A DNA stretch of 64,000 nt from CAYNKA01 sp964397655. GTDB lineage: Bacteria > Spirochaetota > Spirochaetia > DTKZ01. The translations under genes were made by a program, and so were the position numbers. Below the pieces are notes generated by a model. The model was not told the origin of the DNA, did not search any database, and saw only the letters and a program-made list of their open reading frames with translations. The stretch is taken from positions 1 through 64,000 of the forward strand of contig CAYNKA010000016.1 in NCBI GenBank assembly GCA_964397655.1, read 5' to 3'. This document shows, piece by piece, positions 42,209 to 50,377 of the stretch. Within the stretch, counting starts at the first letter, position 1; each line of letters starts with the position of its first letter.

Positions 42209-43993
42209 TCAGTAGGCCCCGCGGGCCTCGTAGTGAGTGTGGAGGAGTTCGTGAGATTTCGGGCCCAGCGGTTCGCCGAAGAATTCCTTGTAGATCCTCG
42301 CGATGCTCGGGTTTTCGTGTGACTTCCTCAGCTTCATCCCCCTGTCCTCGGAGTAGATGGCCTCGGCCCGTTTCTTCCGTATTTCCCTGTTCGTCGGAAT
42401 GGGCTGCCCTCCGCCTCCCAAGCACCCGCCGGGGCAGGTCATCACCTCGATGAAGGCATAGGGCGAGCGGCCTTCCTTGATTTCGTCCAGGAGCTTCCGG
42501 GCGTTGCCGAGGGTGTGGGCGACAGCCACCTTAAGGGTCTTGCCGTTGATCTCGATATCGGCCGTCTTGATGCCGTCGAGCCCCCGGAGCTGCTGGAACT
42601 CGAGTTCGGGCAGCGGCTTCCGGGTGAGCACCTCGTAGGCCGTCCTGAGCGCGGCTTCCATGACTCCTCCCGTCGCCCCGAAGATGACCGCGGCTCCGGT
42701 CGACTCGCCGAGGGGATCGTCGAATTTCTCGTCCGGCAGAGAATCGAGACGGACTCCCGCCTGGTTGATCATCCTCGCGAGTTCCCTCGTCGTGAGGGCG
42801 AAGTCCACGTCGTAGAACAAGTCCTTCTTGAACAGGGAGAGTTTCGTCTTCCAGTATTCGAAGGCCCCCGTCATTTCGGGCCGCCGGGCCTCGTACTTCT
42901 TCGCCGTGCAGGGCATGATGGAAACGACGACCATGTTGCGGGGGTCGAGTCCCGCCTTTTCGGCGTAATATGTTTTTGCGACGGCCCCGAACATCTGTTG
43001 GGGCGATTTACAGGTCGAGACGTGGGGGAGAGCCTCGGGGTAGAAATGCTCGATGAATTTGATCCAGCCCGGCGAGCAGGAGGTGATCATCGGGAGCGTG
43101 CCGCCCTCGTTGATGCGCTCGATGAGCTCGTGTCCCTCCTCCATGATGGTGAGGTCGGCGGTGAACTGCGTGTCGAAGACGCGCGAGAAGCCGAGCCGCC
43201 GGAGCGCGGCCACCATCTTGCCCGTGACGAGGCTGCCCGGATCGAGCCCGAGGGCCTCGCCGAGGCCGACCCGGATCGCCGGGGCCGTCTCGATGACGAC
43301 GGTCTTCGAGGGATCGAGGAGCGCCTTCCACACCTCGGCGGTATGGTCGACCTCGGTTATCGCTCCAGTCGGGCAGACGAGGGCGCATTGGCCGCAGTTC
43401 GTGCAGACCGAATTCCCGAGCCCTCGGTCGAGGTAGGTGGCGACCTTGCTCTTCCTGCCGCGGCCCGAGAAATCGATGGCGCGCACGCTCTGCACGTCGG
43501 CGCAGACCGCGATGCAGCGGCCGCAGAGGATGCACTTGTTCGGGTCGCGGACGAGGGATTCGGAGCTGCGGTCGAGCGGCAGCATGGCGGGCGAAAGGGA
43601 AGAAAAACTCACCTCCGTGACGCCGAGGGAGGCCGTGAGGGCCTGAAGCTCGCAGTTGTTGTTCCTGAGGCAGGTGAGGCAGTCCTTGGGGTGGTTCGCG
43701 AGGAGAAGCTCGATGTTCATTCTTCTGGCCTCGAGAACCCTTCGGGAAGCGAGCTGGATTTCCATTCCCTCCCCGACGGGGGTGACGCAGGAGCGGATCA
43801 GGGATTTCGCCCCCTTCACCTCCACGACGCAGATCCCGCAGGAGGCGTTGGAGACGACCTCCGGCAGGTGGCAGAGCGTCGGTATCGCGTAGCCGAGGGC
43901 GGAGCAGGTTTCGAGAATGGTTTTTCCCGGCTGAACGTCGAAGCGCTTGCCGTTGACCGTGATCGTAACGGGTTTCGTCCAATTGGTTTCCAT
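42209..43993 (-). CDS. hydA: [FeFe] hydrogenase catalytic subunit (HydA/HndD type)
   Basis: 594 residues. N-terminal [2Fe-2S] ferredoxin (CSALGYAIPTLCH, ASCGICVVEV), a His/Cys [4Fe-4S] site (HPKDCLTCLRNNNC, about 100-113), two [4Fe-4S] clusters (CILCGRCIAVC about 150; CTNCGQCALVCP about 192), then the H-cluster domain with TSCSPGW (about 298), MPCTAKKYEARRPE (about 352) and EVMTCPGGCLGGGGQP (about 487), and the small-subunit-like tail (KSHENPSIARIYKEFFGEP). The first H-cluster motif has Ser where clostridial CpI has a second Cys. Partner genes upstream make it an NAD(P)H/ferredoxin-linked, bifurcating-type enzyme. GGAGG precedes the ATG. No maturation genes here. Confidence 0.95.
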   Translation of the reverse strand: METNWTKPVTITVNGKRFDVQPGKTILETCSALGYAIPTLCHLPEVVSNASCGICVVEVKGAKSLIRSCVTPVGEGMEIQLASRRVLEARRMNIELLLANHPKDCLTCLRNNNCELQALTASLGVTEVSFSSLSPAMLPLDRSSESLVRDPNKCILCGRCIAVCADVQSVRAIDFSGRGRKSKVATYLDRGLGNSVCTNCGQCALVCPTGAITEVDHTAEVWKALLDPSKTVVIETAPAIRVGLGEALGLDPGSLVTGKMVAALRRLGFSRVFDTQFTADLTIMEEGHELIERINEGGTLPMITSCSPGWIKFIEHFYPEALPHVSTCKSPQQMFGAVAKTYYAEKAGLDPRNMVVVSIMPCTAKKYEARRPEMTGAFEYWKTKLSLFKKDLFYDVDFALTTRELARMINQAGVRLDSLPDEKFDDPLGESTGAAVIFGATGGVMEAALRTAYEVLTRKPLPELEFQQLRGLDGIKTADIEINGKTLKVAVAHTLGNARKLLDEIKEGRSPYAFIEVMTCPGGCLGGGGQPIPTNREIRKKRAEAIYSEDRGMKLRKSHENPSIARIYKEFFGEPLGPKSHELLHTHYEARGAY

Positions 43994-44004
43994 GACTCGC
44001 CTCC

Positions 44005-47000
44005 TTATCGCCCCGAGATCCGGATGTCGCAGCGGAGACAGCGCTCCGCCTCCATGCGTGCCTGTTCCCCGGTATAGCCGCCGGAGATTTCGACGAAGCT
44101 CGAGACCCGGTCCTGGACCGGTACCGCTCTCGGCCTGTTCTGCCCGGCGCCCGAGACCGGAGTCGGAGCCTCGTTCTTGTAGACGAAGTCCACGAACAGC
44201 CTGTGGAAGCGGCGTTCCCCGGTGAGGAAGAAATCCATGGCCACCGCCGCTTTTTTCGCGAGTCCCATCGCCTCGGCCACGGTCGCCGGACCCGTGACCG
44301 CGTCGCCGGCGGCGAAGAATTTCGGAAGGCCGGTGTTGAGCGTGATTTCGTCGGCCTTGACCGTCCCGTTCTTGTTCGTTTTGACCTCGAAGACCTTGAG
44401 GAACTCGGAATCCACCCGCTCGCCGATGGCGACGACCACCGTGTCGCAGGGGATGATTCTCCGTTTCCCGGTATCCACGGGCCTCCTCCGGCCCGAGGCG
44501 TCCACGTCTCCGAGCGTCATCTCCTCGATCTCGACGCCCGTCGCCCTGCCGCCCTTCCCGACGATCTTCTTCGGCGCGGCGAGATAGACGAAACGGACGC
44601 CCTCTTCCTCGGCCCCCGCGAATTCCTGCGGGTTCGCCGGAAGCGCTTCACGGTCCCGGCGGTAGGCCACCGTGACCTCGGCGCCGAGCCTTATGCAGGT
44701 GCGGGCGACGTCGATGGCCACGTTGCCGCCGCCGAGAACCACGACCTTCTTTCCGACGCCCTTGGCCTTGCCTTCTGCGAATTTCTCGAGAAGCTCGTAG
44801 CCGGGAAGAACTCCTCCGAGTTCGCGGCCCGGCAGGTCGAGCTCCAGGTCCTTCTGAGCCCCGACCGAGATGAGGATCGAGTCGTAGTCCTCGTTGAGGT
44901 CGGCGAGCGTGATCTCCTTGCCTATGAAGGAATTGAAGCGGAATTTGACTCCGAGGTACTTGAACAGTTCGAGTTCCTTGTCCAGAACGTCCTTCGGGAG
45001 GCGATAGGCAGGGATTCCGTACCGCATGATGCCGCCGGCCTTCCGGTGGGAGTCGTAGACGGTGACTTCGTGACCGAGCCGGACGAGGTAGTAGGCTGCG
45101 GTCAGCCCCGCCGGCCCCGCGCCGACGACGGCGATCTTCTTTCCGGTCTTGGGCAGTTTCTCCTTCTTCAGCTTCTCGTAGAGGTATTTTTCCTTGCCCA
45201 TCTTGTACATGGTGTCCGCGAGGTAACGATGGATTTCACCCTGACTCACGGACTCGTCCAGGGTTTCGCGGCGGCAGCGCATCTGACAGTGGAAGTGGCA
45301 GATCCTTCCCACGCTTCCGGGGAGAGGATTGTCCCTGAGGGTGAGCTCGAAGGCCTCTTCCAGCCGTTCCTCCTTGAGGAGCTGCAGGTAGCCGGGGATG
45401 TTCATGTGGAGAGGGCAGCTGTTCTCGCAGAGCGCCATGAAGAGCTTGTCGCAGACGCCCGCCTCGCAGCGCTTCTCCTTGATGTGCTTGAGGTAGTCCT
45501 CGCGGAAATAGCGGAGGGTGGTGAGCACGGGATTGGCGCTCGTCTGGCCGAGGGCGCAGAGGCTCGAGTCCTTGATGACCTTGGCGAGGGCCTCGAGCTT
45601 GTCTATGTCCTTTTCGTCTCCTTCCCCGTGCGTGAAGCGTGTGAGGATGGAGAGGGCCTGGGCCAGACCTTCGCGGCAGGGAGTGCATTTCCCGCAGGAT
45701 TCGTTCGTAGTGAATTCCACGAAGTAGCGGGCCGTGTCCACCATGCAGTTGTCCTGGTCGAGTACGACCATGCCTCCCGAGCCCATGATCGCCCCGAGGG
45801 CGGTGAGCGACTCGTAGTCGACCGGGGTGTTGAAGAACTCGAAGGGGATGCAGCCGCCCGAGGGACCGCCGGTCTGTACCGCTCGGATCTTTTTCTTCTT
45901 TCCCGCTCCTTCTCCCATCCGGTAGACGATGTCCTCGAGGGGAGTTCCCAGGGGCAGTTCCACGAGGCCGGTGTTCTTCACCTTGCCGACGAGGGAAAAG
46001 ACCTTGGTGCCCGGACTCGTCTGCGTTCCGGTGGCAGAGAACCAGTCGGCCCCCTTCGCGATGATCAGCGGGATGTTGCAGAGGGTTTCCACGTTGTTTA
46101 TCGTGGAGGGCCGGCCGAGGTAGCCCTTCTGTGCGGGAAATGGAGGTCTCGGAACGGGCCTGCCGGAGCGCCCCTCGGCCGAAGCGATGAGCGCGGTTTC
46201 CTCGCCGCATACGAAGGCGCCCGCGCCTTCGACGAGTTCGATGTCGAAACCGAAGTTCGATCCGAGGATCGAGTCGCCGAGCAGTCCGTATTCGCGGGCG
46301 TCGGCGACCGCCTTCTTGAGCCGCTCCACCGCCAGGGGATACTCGGCGCGGATGTACACGAAGCCGCGGGAGGCTCCCATGGCGTAGCCGCCGATGATCA
46401 TGCCTTCCAGGAGCATGTGGGGATCGCTCTCGATCTCGTTGCGGTTCATGTAGGCTCCGGGGTCTCCCTCGTCGGCGTTGCAGATGAGGTACTTCTCCTC
46501 GCCCGGAGAGTGGTGCATGAGCTCCCATTTCCTTCCCGTGGGGAATCCGGCGCCGCCGCGGCCGCGGAGCCCGGACTCCTTCACCTCCTGTATGACCGAA
46601 CGCGGGGTCATGTCGAAGAGTGCCTTCGCGAGCGCGGAATAGCCTCCGACCGCGATGTAGTCCTCGATGTTTTCGGGATCGATGAGCCCCGAATCCCGGA
46701 GGACGAATTTTTCCTGTCCCTTGAAGAACGAGATTTCGTTCCAGTTCGGCACCGCAGCGAGCCCCTTCCCGAAGGAGAATCGGGAAGTGCGGAAGTCCCA
46801 GTCTTCTATCTTGCACAGGGCGTGCCGCTCCAGGGACGAGGAATTGCCTTTCCGGAGCGCCTCGACGATCCTCCCCGCGTCCTTGCCCTTCACCTTGGAC
46901 AGCATGAGCATGGGCGCTCCGGGGATGTAGACGTTCACGAGCGGCTCGGCCGAACAGAAGCCGAAGCATCCGGTCTTCTTCACGGCGAGGCCGAGTTTCT

Positions 47001-47160
47001 TGGATTTCGTTTCCTTTTCGAGACGGGCCATGACCTCGTCGGCCCCGTTGCCCAATCCGCAGGTTCCGTACCCGACGGAGAGCACGGGCCTGTCGGGAAA
47101 GGTGTTCTTGAACGCCGCCTGGGCGAGGTCGGCGAGTCCGGTTCTGCTTTCCAGTTTCAT
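44005..47160 (-). CDS. hydB: NuoF-like hydrogenase subunit (HydB) fused to a GltD-like NAD(P)H flavoprotein
   Basis: 1051 residues in one frame. Residues 1-110: thioredoxin-like [2Fe-2S] domain (GYGTCGLGNGAD, KKTGCFGFCSAEPL). About 120-530: NuoF core with NADH/FMN sites (GRGGAGFPTGRKW, NADEGDPGAYMNR) and a [4Fe-4S] site (ESCGKCTPCREG). About 545-655: GltD-type cluster domain (CENSCPLHMNIPGY, CHFHCQMRCRRE). About 660-1000: FAD site VVGAGPAGLTAAYYL, NAD(P) site VVLGGGNVAIDVARTC and the FAD end AAGDAVTGPATVAEAM. Ferredoxin-like clusters usual at the C-terminus of HydB are replaced by this flavoprotein. Start ATG 47160 has AAGGAGG. Confidence 0.92.
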   Translation of the reverse strand: MKLESRTGLADLAQAAFKNTFPDRPVLSVGYGTCGLGNGADEVMARLEKETKSKKLGLAVKKTGCFGFCSAEPLVNVYIPGAPMLMLSKVKGKDAGRIVEALRKGNSSSLERHALCKIEDWDFRTSRFSFGKGLAAVPNWNEISFFKGQEKFVLRDSGLIDPENIEDYIAVGGYSALAKALFDMTPRSVIQEVKESGLRGRGGAGFPTGRKWELMHHSPGEEKYLICNADEGDPGAYMNRNEIESDPHMLLEGMIIGGYAMGASRGFVYIRAEYPLAVERLKKAVADAREYGLLGDSILGSNFGFDIELVEGAGAFVCGEETALIASAEGRSGRPVPRPPFPAQKGYLGRPSTINNVETLCNIPLIIAKGADWFSATGTQTSPGTKVFSLVGKVKNTGLVELPLGTPLEDIVYRMGEGAGKKKKIRAVQTGGPSGGCIPFEFFNTPVDYESLTALGAIMGSGGMVVLDQDNCMVDTARYFVEFTTNESCGKCTPCREGLAQALSILTRFTHGEGDEKDIDKLEALAKVIKDSSLCALGQTSANPVLTTLRYFREDYLKHIKEKRCEAGVCDKLFMALCENSCPLHMNIPGYLQLLKEERLEEAFELTLRDNPLPGSVGRICHFHCQMRCRRETLDESVSQGEIHRYLADTMYKMGKEKYLYEKLKKEKLPKTGKKIAVVGAGPAGLTAAYYLVRLGHEVTVYDSHRKAGGIMRYGIPAYRLPKDVLDKELELFKYLGVKFRFNSFIGKEITLADLNEDYDSILISVGAQKDLELDLPGRELGGVLPGYELLEKFAEGKAKGVGKKVVVLGGGNVAIDVARTCIRLGAEVTVAYRRDREALPANPQEFAGAEEEGVRFVYLAAPKKIVGKGGRATGVEIEEMTLGDVDASGRRRPVDTGKRRIIPCDTVVVAIGERVDSEFLKVFEVKTNKNGTVKADEITLNTGLPKFFAAGDAVTGPATVAEAMGLAKKAAVAMDFFLTGERRFHRLFVDFVYKNEAPTPVSGAGQNRPRAVPVQDRVSSFVEISGGYTGEQARMEAERCLRCDIRISGR

Positions 47161-47678
47161 GATCGTCGACCTCCTTTCAACGCCTTGTCCAGCATGGACT
47201 TGAGCGATCCCGCCGATACGCGGCTGTGGATGACGCCGTCGATCGCGATGACCGGCGACAGTGCGCACTGGCCGAAACAGGCCACGGTTCTCACGGTGAA
47301 GCGGTTGTCTTCCGTGGTGAAGAAGGTCTCCCCGCTGTCCGGAAAATCCGGCCGGCCGAGGAGGCAGGAGAGGTCTTCGAGAAGAAGGCGGGATCCCCTG
47401 GTGTGGCAGGCCGTGCCCCGGCAGACGAGGATCGTGTGGTCGCCTTGCGGGGTGAGGTTGAAGAACGAGTAGAAGGTGGTGACCCCGTAGACGCGCGAGA
47501 GCGGCACCTCCGCCTTTTCGGCTATGAAACGCAGGGTTTCTTCCGGCAGATACTTGTGGCGGTTCAGGTTCTGAACCTCTTCGAGAATCCCTAGGAGGGC
47601 GCCCGGTCTGTTGCGGTGTCGATCGATGACGGTGAGGATTTCCTGGTCCGAAGCTGCCCTTCGTACGGTTTCCTTCAT
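47157..47678 (-). CDS. hydC: NuoE-like [2Fe-2S] subunit of the hydrogenase
   Basis: 173 residues. Helical start (ILTVIDRHRNRPGALLGILE), then YGVTTFYSFFNL and the thioredoxin-like [2Fe-2S] site: CRGTACHTRGS (about 88-98) and VRTVACFGQCALSPVIAIDG (about 130-149), giving four cysteines. It passes electrons between the NuoF-like flavin site and the rest of the complex. The ATG at 47678 has GGAGG 5 nt upstream; a longer frame reaching 47768 runs through the promoter region and is rejected. First gene of the operon; coupled to the next gene by overlap. Confidence 0.92.
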   Translation of the reverse strand: MKETVRRAASDQEILTVIDRHRNRPGALLGILEEVQNLNRHKYLPEETLRFIAEKAEVPLSRVYGVTTFYSFFNLTPQGDHTILVCRGTACHTRGSRLLLEDLSCLLGRPDFPDSGETFFTTEDNRFTVRTVACFGQCALSPVIAIDGVIHSRVSAGSLKSMLDKALKGGRRS

Positions 47679-47721
47679 AAGGACCTCCTGGTACGATGTC
47701 GGCTTGAGCTTCACAAAGTTG

Positions 47722-47785
47722 CGGTAAAATTTTACCGATAAAAAAGTCTTGAATCGATTATAGGGCATGAATCGCGATTTGGGAA
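47722..47785 (-). promoter_or_regulatory. Hydrogenase operon promoter with a perfect 16-bp palindrome
   Basis: On the minus strand TATAAT (47762-47757) with a weak -35. The palindrome CGGTAAAATTTTACCG (47722-47737) lies about 20 nt downstream of the -10 box and 44 nt before the start codon, the expected place for a repressor operator. A TTCACAA half-site, as in Rex sites, lies nearby at about 47710 but has no partner. Confidence 0.65.
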
Positions 47786-47849
47786 GGAAAATTTTTAAAA
47801 TTCGCGAATTTTTCTTGGAAAATATAATTTTACGGATTTTTTCGAAATA

Positions 47850-47867
47850 TGCTATACTTGTATAGCA
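47850..47867 (+). promoter_or_regulatory. Operator/promoter of the RelB-RelE pair
   Basis: Perfect palindrome TGCTATACTTGTATAGCA (8-bp arms, TT centre) that contains the -10 hexamer TATACT, followed by AAAGGAGG and the antitoxin ATG. Typical self-repression site for a ribbon-helix-helix antitoxin. Confidence 0.7.
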
Positions 47868-47880
47868 AAAAGGAGGTGCT

Positions 47881-48093
47881 ATGCTTGCGATTCGCCTTCC
47901 TCAGGACGTCGAAGCTCGACTGGAAGCGCTCGCGAAATCCACGGGCAGGACGAAGACGTACTACGCGACTCGGGCCATTCTGGAGAAAATCGAGGAGCTC
48001 GAGGATTATTATGCCGCCGAAAACTCCTACAGGGAGCACCTGGCGGGAAACGGAAGGACGTATTCGCTCGACGAGGTGCGGAACCGGCCATGA
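47881..48093 (+). CDS. Ribbon-helix-helix antitoxin (RelB-like, 70 aa)
   Basis: MLAIRLPQDVEARLEALAKS then TGRTKTYYATRAILEKIEEL: a classic RHH antitoxin of the RelB/StbD-like group that accompanies RelE/ParE toxins, ending with LEDYYAAENSYREHL for toxin binding. AAAGGAGG precedes the ATG and a perfect palindrome overlaps the promoter. ATGA overlap with the toxin gene. Confidence 0.85.
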   Translation: MLAIRLPQDVEARLEALAKSTGRTKTYYATRAILEKIEELEDYYAAENSYREHLAGNGRTYSLDEVRNRP

Positions 48094-48347
48094 CCGTACG
48101 TCTGACCGAGAAGGCCCGGAGGCAGTTGGAAAGGACGGCAGGGGCTTCCGCTCGAAGGATACGCGATTATCTGAGGGAGATCGAAGGGCTCGAGGATCCC
48201 CGCCAGAGGGGAGCGGAACTCACGGGAAAGATCTGGGGCGTCTGGCGCTACCGGGTCGAGGACCATCGGATCCTCTGTAAGCTGCTGGACGACGTTCTCC
48301 TGGTACTCGCCGTGGAGCCCGGCGCAGGCGAGGGGATCGGACGCTGA
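48090..48347 (+). CDS. RelE/ParE-type toxin with an altered, probably inactive C-terminus
   Basis: 85 residues. RIRDYLREIEGLEDPRQRG, then GKIWGVWRYRVEDHRILCKL and DVLLVLAVE fit the RelE fold. Active members normally finish with a V-G-H-R-x-x-V-Y-R-like string holding the catalytic basic and Tyr residues; here the aligned end is VEPGAGEGIGR, so His, Arg and Tyr are replaced by Ala and Gly. A one-base shift gives an Arg-rich tail instead, so a frameshift mutation is possible. The intact operator and antitoxin suggest the pair still regulates itself even if the toxin is dead. Confidence 0.78.
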   Translation: MTVRLTEKARRQLERTAGASARRIRDYLREIEGLEDPRQRGAELTGKIWGVWRYRVEDHRILCKLLDDVLLVLAVEPGAGEGIGR

Positions 48348-48371
48348 ATCCGCAACCTTGCCCCCTGCGGA

Positions 48372-49085
48372 TCAGAAAAGCTTCTCCCACTCGAGATCGA
48401 ACGCCTCCAGGGCTTTCTCCGCGGTTCCGAGGTCCTTGTCCGTGACGGCCCGGAACAGGGCTTCGTGGAGTTGCATCGATGCGCCCCGGTACTCGGGATT
48501 CGCGTGGAGTCTCTCCATGAACGGCCTGAAATACTCCAGGATGAAGGAATAGACCTTTGCCGCCGGCTCGTTGCCCGTGGCCTCCCCCAGTGCCCGATGG
48601 AAGGCGAGGTCCGCCTCCGTCAATTCCGATGCGCTCGGATTCTCGTTCAGGGCGAGCTCCTCCAGGGCGCGGAACGCCGAGACGACGCCCGCGAGCCGGG
48701 ATTCGCCGATCCCTCTTACGAGGAGCCTGACGATTCCGAACTCGAGCATCTCCCTGAACTCTATCAGCTTCTTAGCCTCCGGTCCGCTTATGATGAGGCT
48801 GAAGAGGAGGGGCCCGAGAACAGATCCCGACACGTCGGGACGAATGTACGTTCCGTCCCCGTGCTGGGTGGTTACGACGCCGAGGGCCGCGAGAATCTTG
48901 ATCGCCTCCCTCACGGAACCTCTGCCGACGCCGAGGCCTTCCGCCAGTTCCTTCTCGGTCGGCAGCTTGTCTCCGGAACGCAGGCGTTTGTCGGCGAGCG
49001 CCTGCTTGATTCTGCTTATGACGAGATCAACCGCGTTCTCCCGCTTCGGTTCGCTGAAGAGCTCCGTACCTTCGGATTTAGCCAA
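48372..49085 (-). CDS. FadR-subfamily GntR transcriptional regulator (FCD domain)
   Basis: 237 residues. Winged HTH at about 18-80 (RSGDKLPTEKELAEGLGVGR, SVREAIKILAALGVV, GDGTYI). The FCD ligand domain follows with metal ligands expected in EADLAFHRALGEATGN (Asp, His, about 150), His in SMQLHEALFRAV and His/Asp nearby. Such regulators usually repress sugar-acid, amino-acid or carboxylate genes and respond to an acid ligand. The next gene downstream is absent on this strand; it follows the zinc dehydrogenase by 19 nt, so the two form an operon. Possible operator at about 50240-50270. Confidence 0.9.
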   Translation of the reverse strand: MAKSEGTELFSEPKRENAVDLVISRIKQALADKRLRSGDKLPTEKELAEGLGVGRGSVREAIKILAALGVVTTQHGDGTYIRPDVSGSVLGPLLFSLIISGPEAKKLIEFREMLEFGIVRLLVRGIGESRLAGVVSAFRALEELALNENPSASELTEADLAFHRALGEATGNEPAAKVYSFILEYFRPFMERLHANPEYRGASMQLHEALFRAVTDKDLGTAEKALEAFDLEWEKLF

Positions 49086-49104
49086 GTTCGGACCTCCTTT
49101 AGGA

Positions 49105-50145
49105 TCACGGATGCAGGACGATCTTCAAGGCTTTCCGGGTCTCGGCGAGATCGCAGGCCTCGTTGATCCCCTCGAGGGGAAGCGTCCGGCTGATGAGAGG
49201 CTTGATCCTGATCGTGCCTTTCTCGTACAGATCCAGGACCGTGAGATAATCGTCCCAGGAAAATCCCTGGAGGCCCTTGATCTGTTTCTCGTCCCGTACG
49301 ACGTTCCAGGGTTTGAAGGAGACGGATCGGCCGGAAAAGCCGCTCCCGCCCATGAGCATGAGGCATCCCGGGGCCGTCATCTCCAAGCCCGCCGTGACAG
49401 CCTCCACTCTGCCGGTCGCCTCCACCGTCCTGTCGGCGCCTTTCCCCCTCGTCAGGGACTTCACCGCGGCGACCGGATCCGTCTTGTCGGCTTCTATGAC
49501 CTCGGCCGCTCCCAGGCTTTTTGCCAGGTTCAGCCTTTCGGAGTCCCTGCTCAGGCCTATGACCGCGACGGTCTTCGCACCCGCAGCCAGCGCGGCCTGA
49601 AGGATGAACAGCCCGAAGGGGCCCGGACCGAGGATGGCCACGAAGCTCCCGAGAGGAAGGGGATTCGCGCGAAACGCTCTGACCGCCGTGGTGAGAGGCT
49701 CCAGCACCGCGGCTTCGTCGTCCGGTATCGAGTCGGGAACCTGGAAGAGGATCTCCTCGGCGACCGCGACGTATTCCGCGAAGCAGCCCGGAGAATCGAT
49801 TCCCACGTGGTCCCAGCTCTGGCACCTGTTGTAGACCCCGGTTCTGCACGCATGGCATTTCCCGCAGCCCTTGATCGCGCTCGTGACCACGCGGTCGCCG
49901 GGTTTGAGTTTCCTCACCTGACTTCCCGTTTCGACGACCACCCCGCAGAATTCATGGCCGGCGATCACCGGCGTCTTCACTATTCCGTGTCTTCCGACGA
50001 AGGTATTGTTGCGGATCGCCACGTCCGTACCGCAGAGTCCGATCGAGCTCACCTTGACGAGCGCTTCGTCGGGCCTGGGCTGCGGCATCGGGACGTCCTC
50101 CAGGACGAAAAGCGGTCTCTCGTCGATTTTGACTGCTGCCTTCAT
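49105..50145 (-). CDS. Zinc-dependent medium-chain alcohol/polyol dehydrogenase
   Basis: 346 residues. Catalytic zinc: Cys in SIGLCGTDVAI (about 37), His-Glu in VIAGHEFCGVV (about 64). Structural zinc cysteines: GCGKCHACRTGVYNRC (about 93-108). Rossmann site: AILGPGPFGLFILQAALAAG (about 168-187), with the acidic/other residue region AVIGLSRDSERL following. Similar to sorbitol, threonine or L-iditol 2-dehydrogenases; substrate unknown. It shares an operon with the FadR-type regulator, so its substrate or product may be the regulator's ligand. Confidence 0.88.
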   Translation of the reverse strand: MKAAVKIDERPLFVLEDVPMPQPRPDEALVKVSSIGLCGTDVAIRNNTFVGRHGIVKTPVIAGHEFCGVVVETGSQVRKLKPGDRVVTSAIKGCGKCHACRTGVYNRCQSWDHVGIDSPGCFAEYVAVAEEILFQVPDSIPDDEAAVLEPLTTAVRAFRANPLPLGSFVAILGPGPFGLFILQAALAAGAKTVAVIGLSRDSERLNLAKSLGAAEVIEADKTDPVAAVKSLTRGKGADRTVEATGRVEAVTAGLEMTAPGCLMLMGGSGFSGRSVSFKPWNVVRDEKQIKGLQGFSWDDYLTVLDLYEKGTIRIKPLISRTLPLEGINEACDLAETRKALKIVLHP

Positions 50146-50340
50146 GGTATTTCTCCTTGTCCGGCGTCCTTGGCCCGCGCCGGTCGGTCCGTGACTACGG
50201 CCTCCGTTTTCTTTTCATAATGGATGCTGAAAGCGAAACTAGACATCCGAGGTCGGACAACTAGTCGAATGGTACGGCCTCCGTTTCCGTTTGTCAAGAA
50301 AAATTCCGATAAGGCCGGCAGGTGTGCGGCCGGCGAGCCT

Positions 50341-50369
50341 TTGACACGAACCCTCCGATTTGATTGAAT
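50341..50369 (+). promoter_or_regulatory. Promoter of eamA, probable leaderless message
   Basis: Consensus TTGACA, exact 17-nt spacer, TTGAAT; the -10 ends 8 nt before the ATG at 50378 and there is no Shine-Dalgarno sequence. Confidence 0.6.
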
Positions 50370-50377
50370 TGCATACC

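Noticed and set aside
44203..47472. 1089-codon open frame opposite the hydrogenase fusion gene
   Set aside because: Antisense shadow without recognisable domains; the minus-strand gene has intact cofactor motifs and ribosome site.
47705..47721. Rex-type operator near the hydrogenase promoter
   Set aside because: Only one half-site (TTCACAA) is present and the matching half is missing.
48348..48372. Hairpin ATCCGCA / TGCGGAT between relE and the FadR gene
   Set aside because: Seven base pairs with no T-run on either side; too weak to call a terminator.
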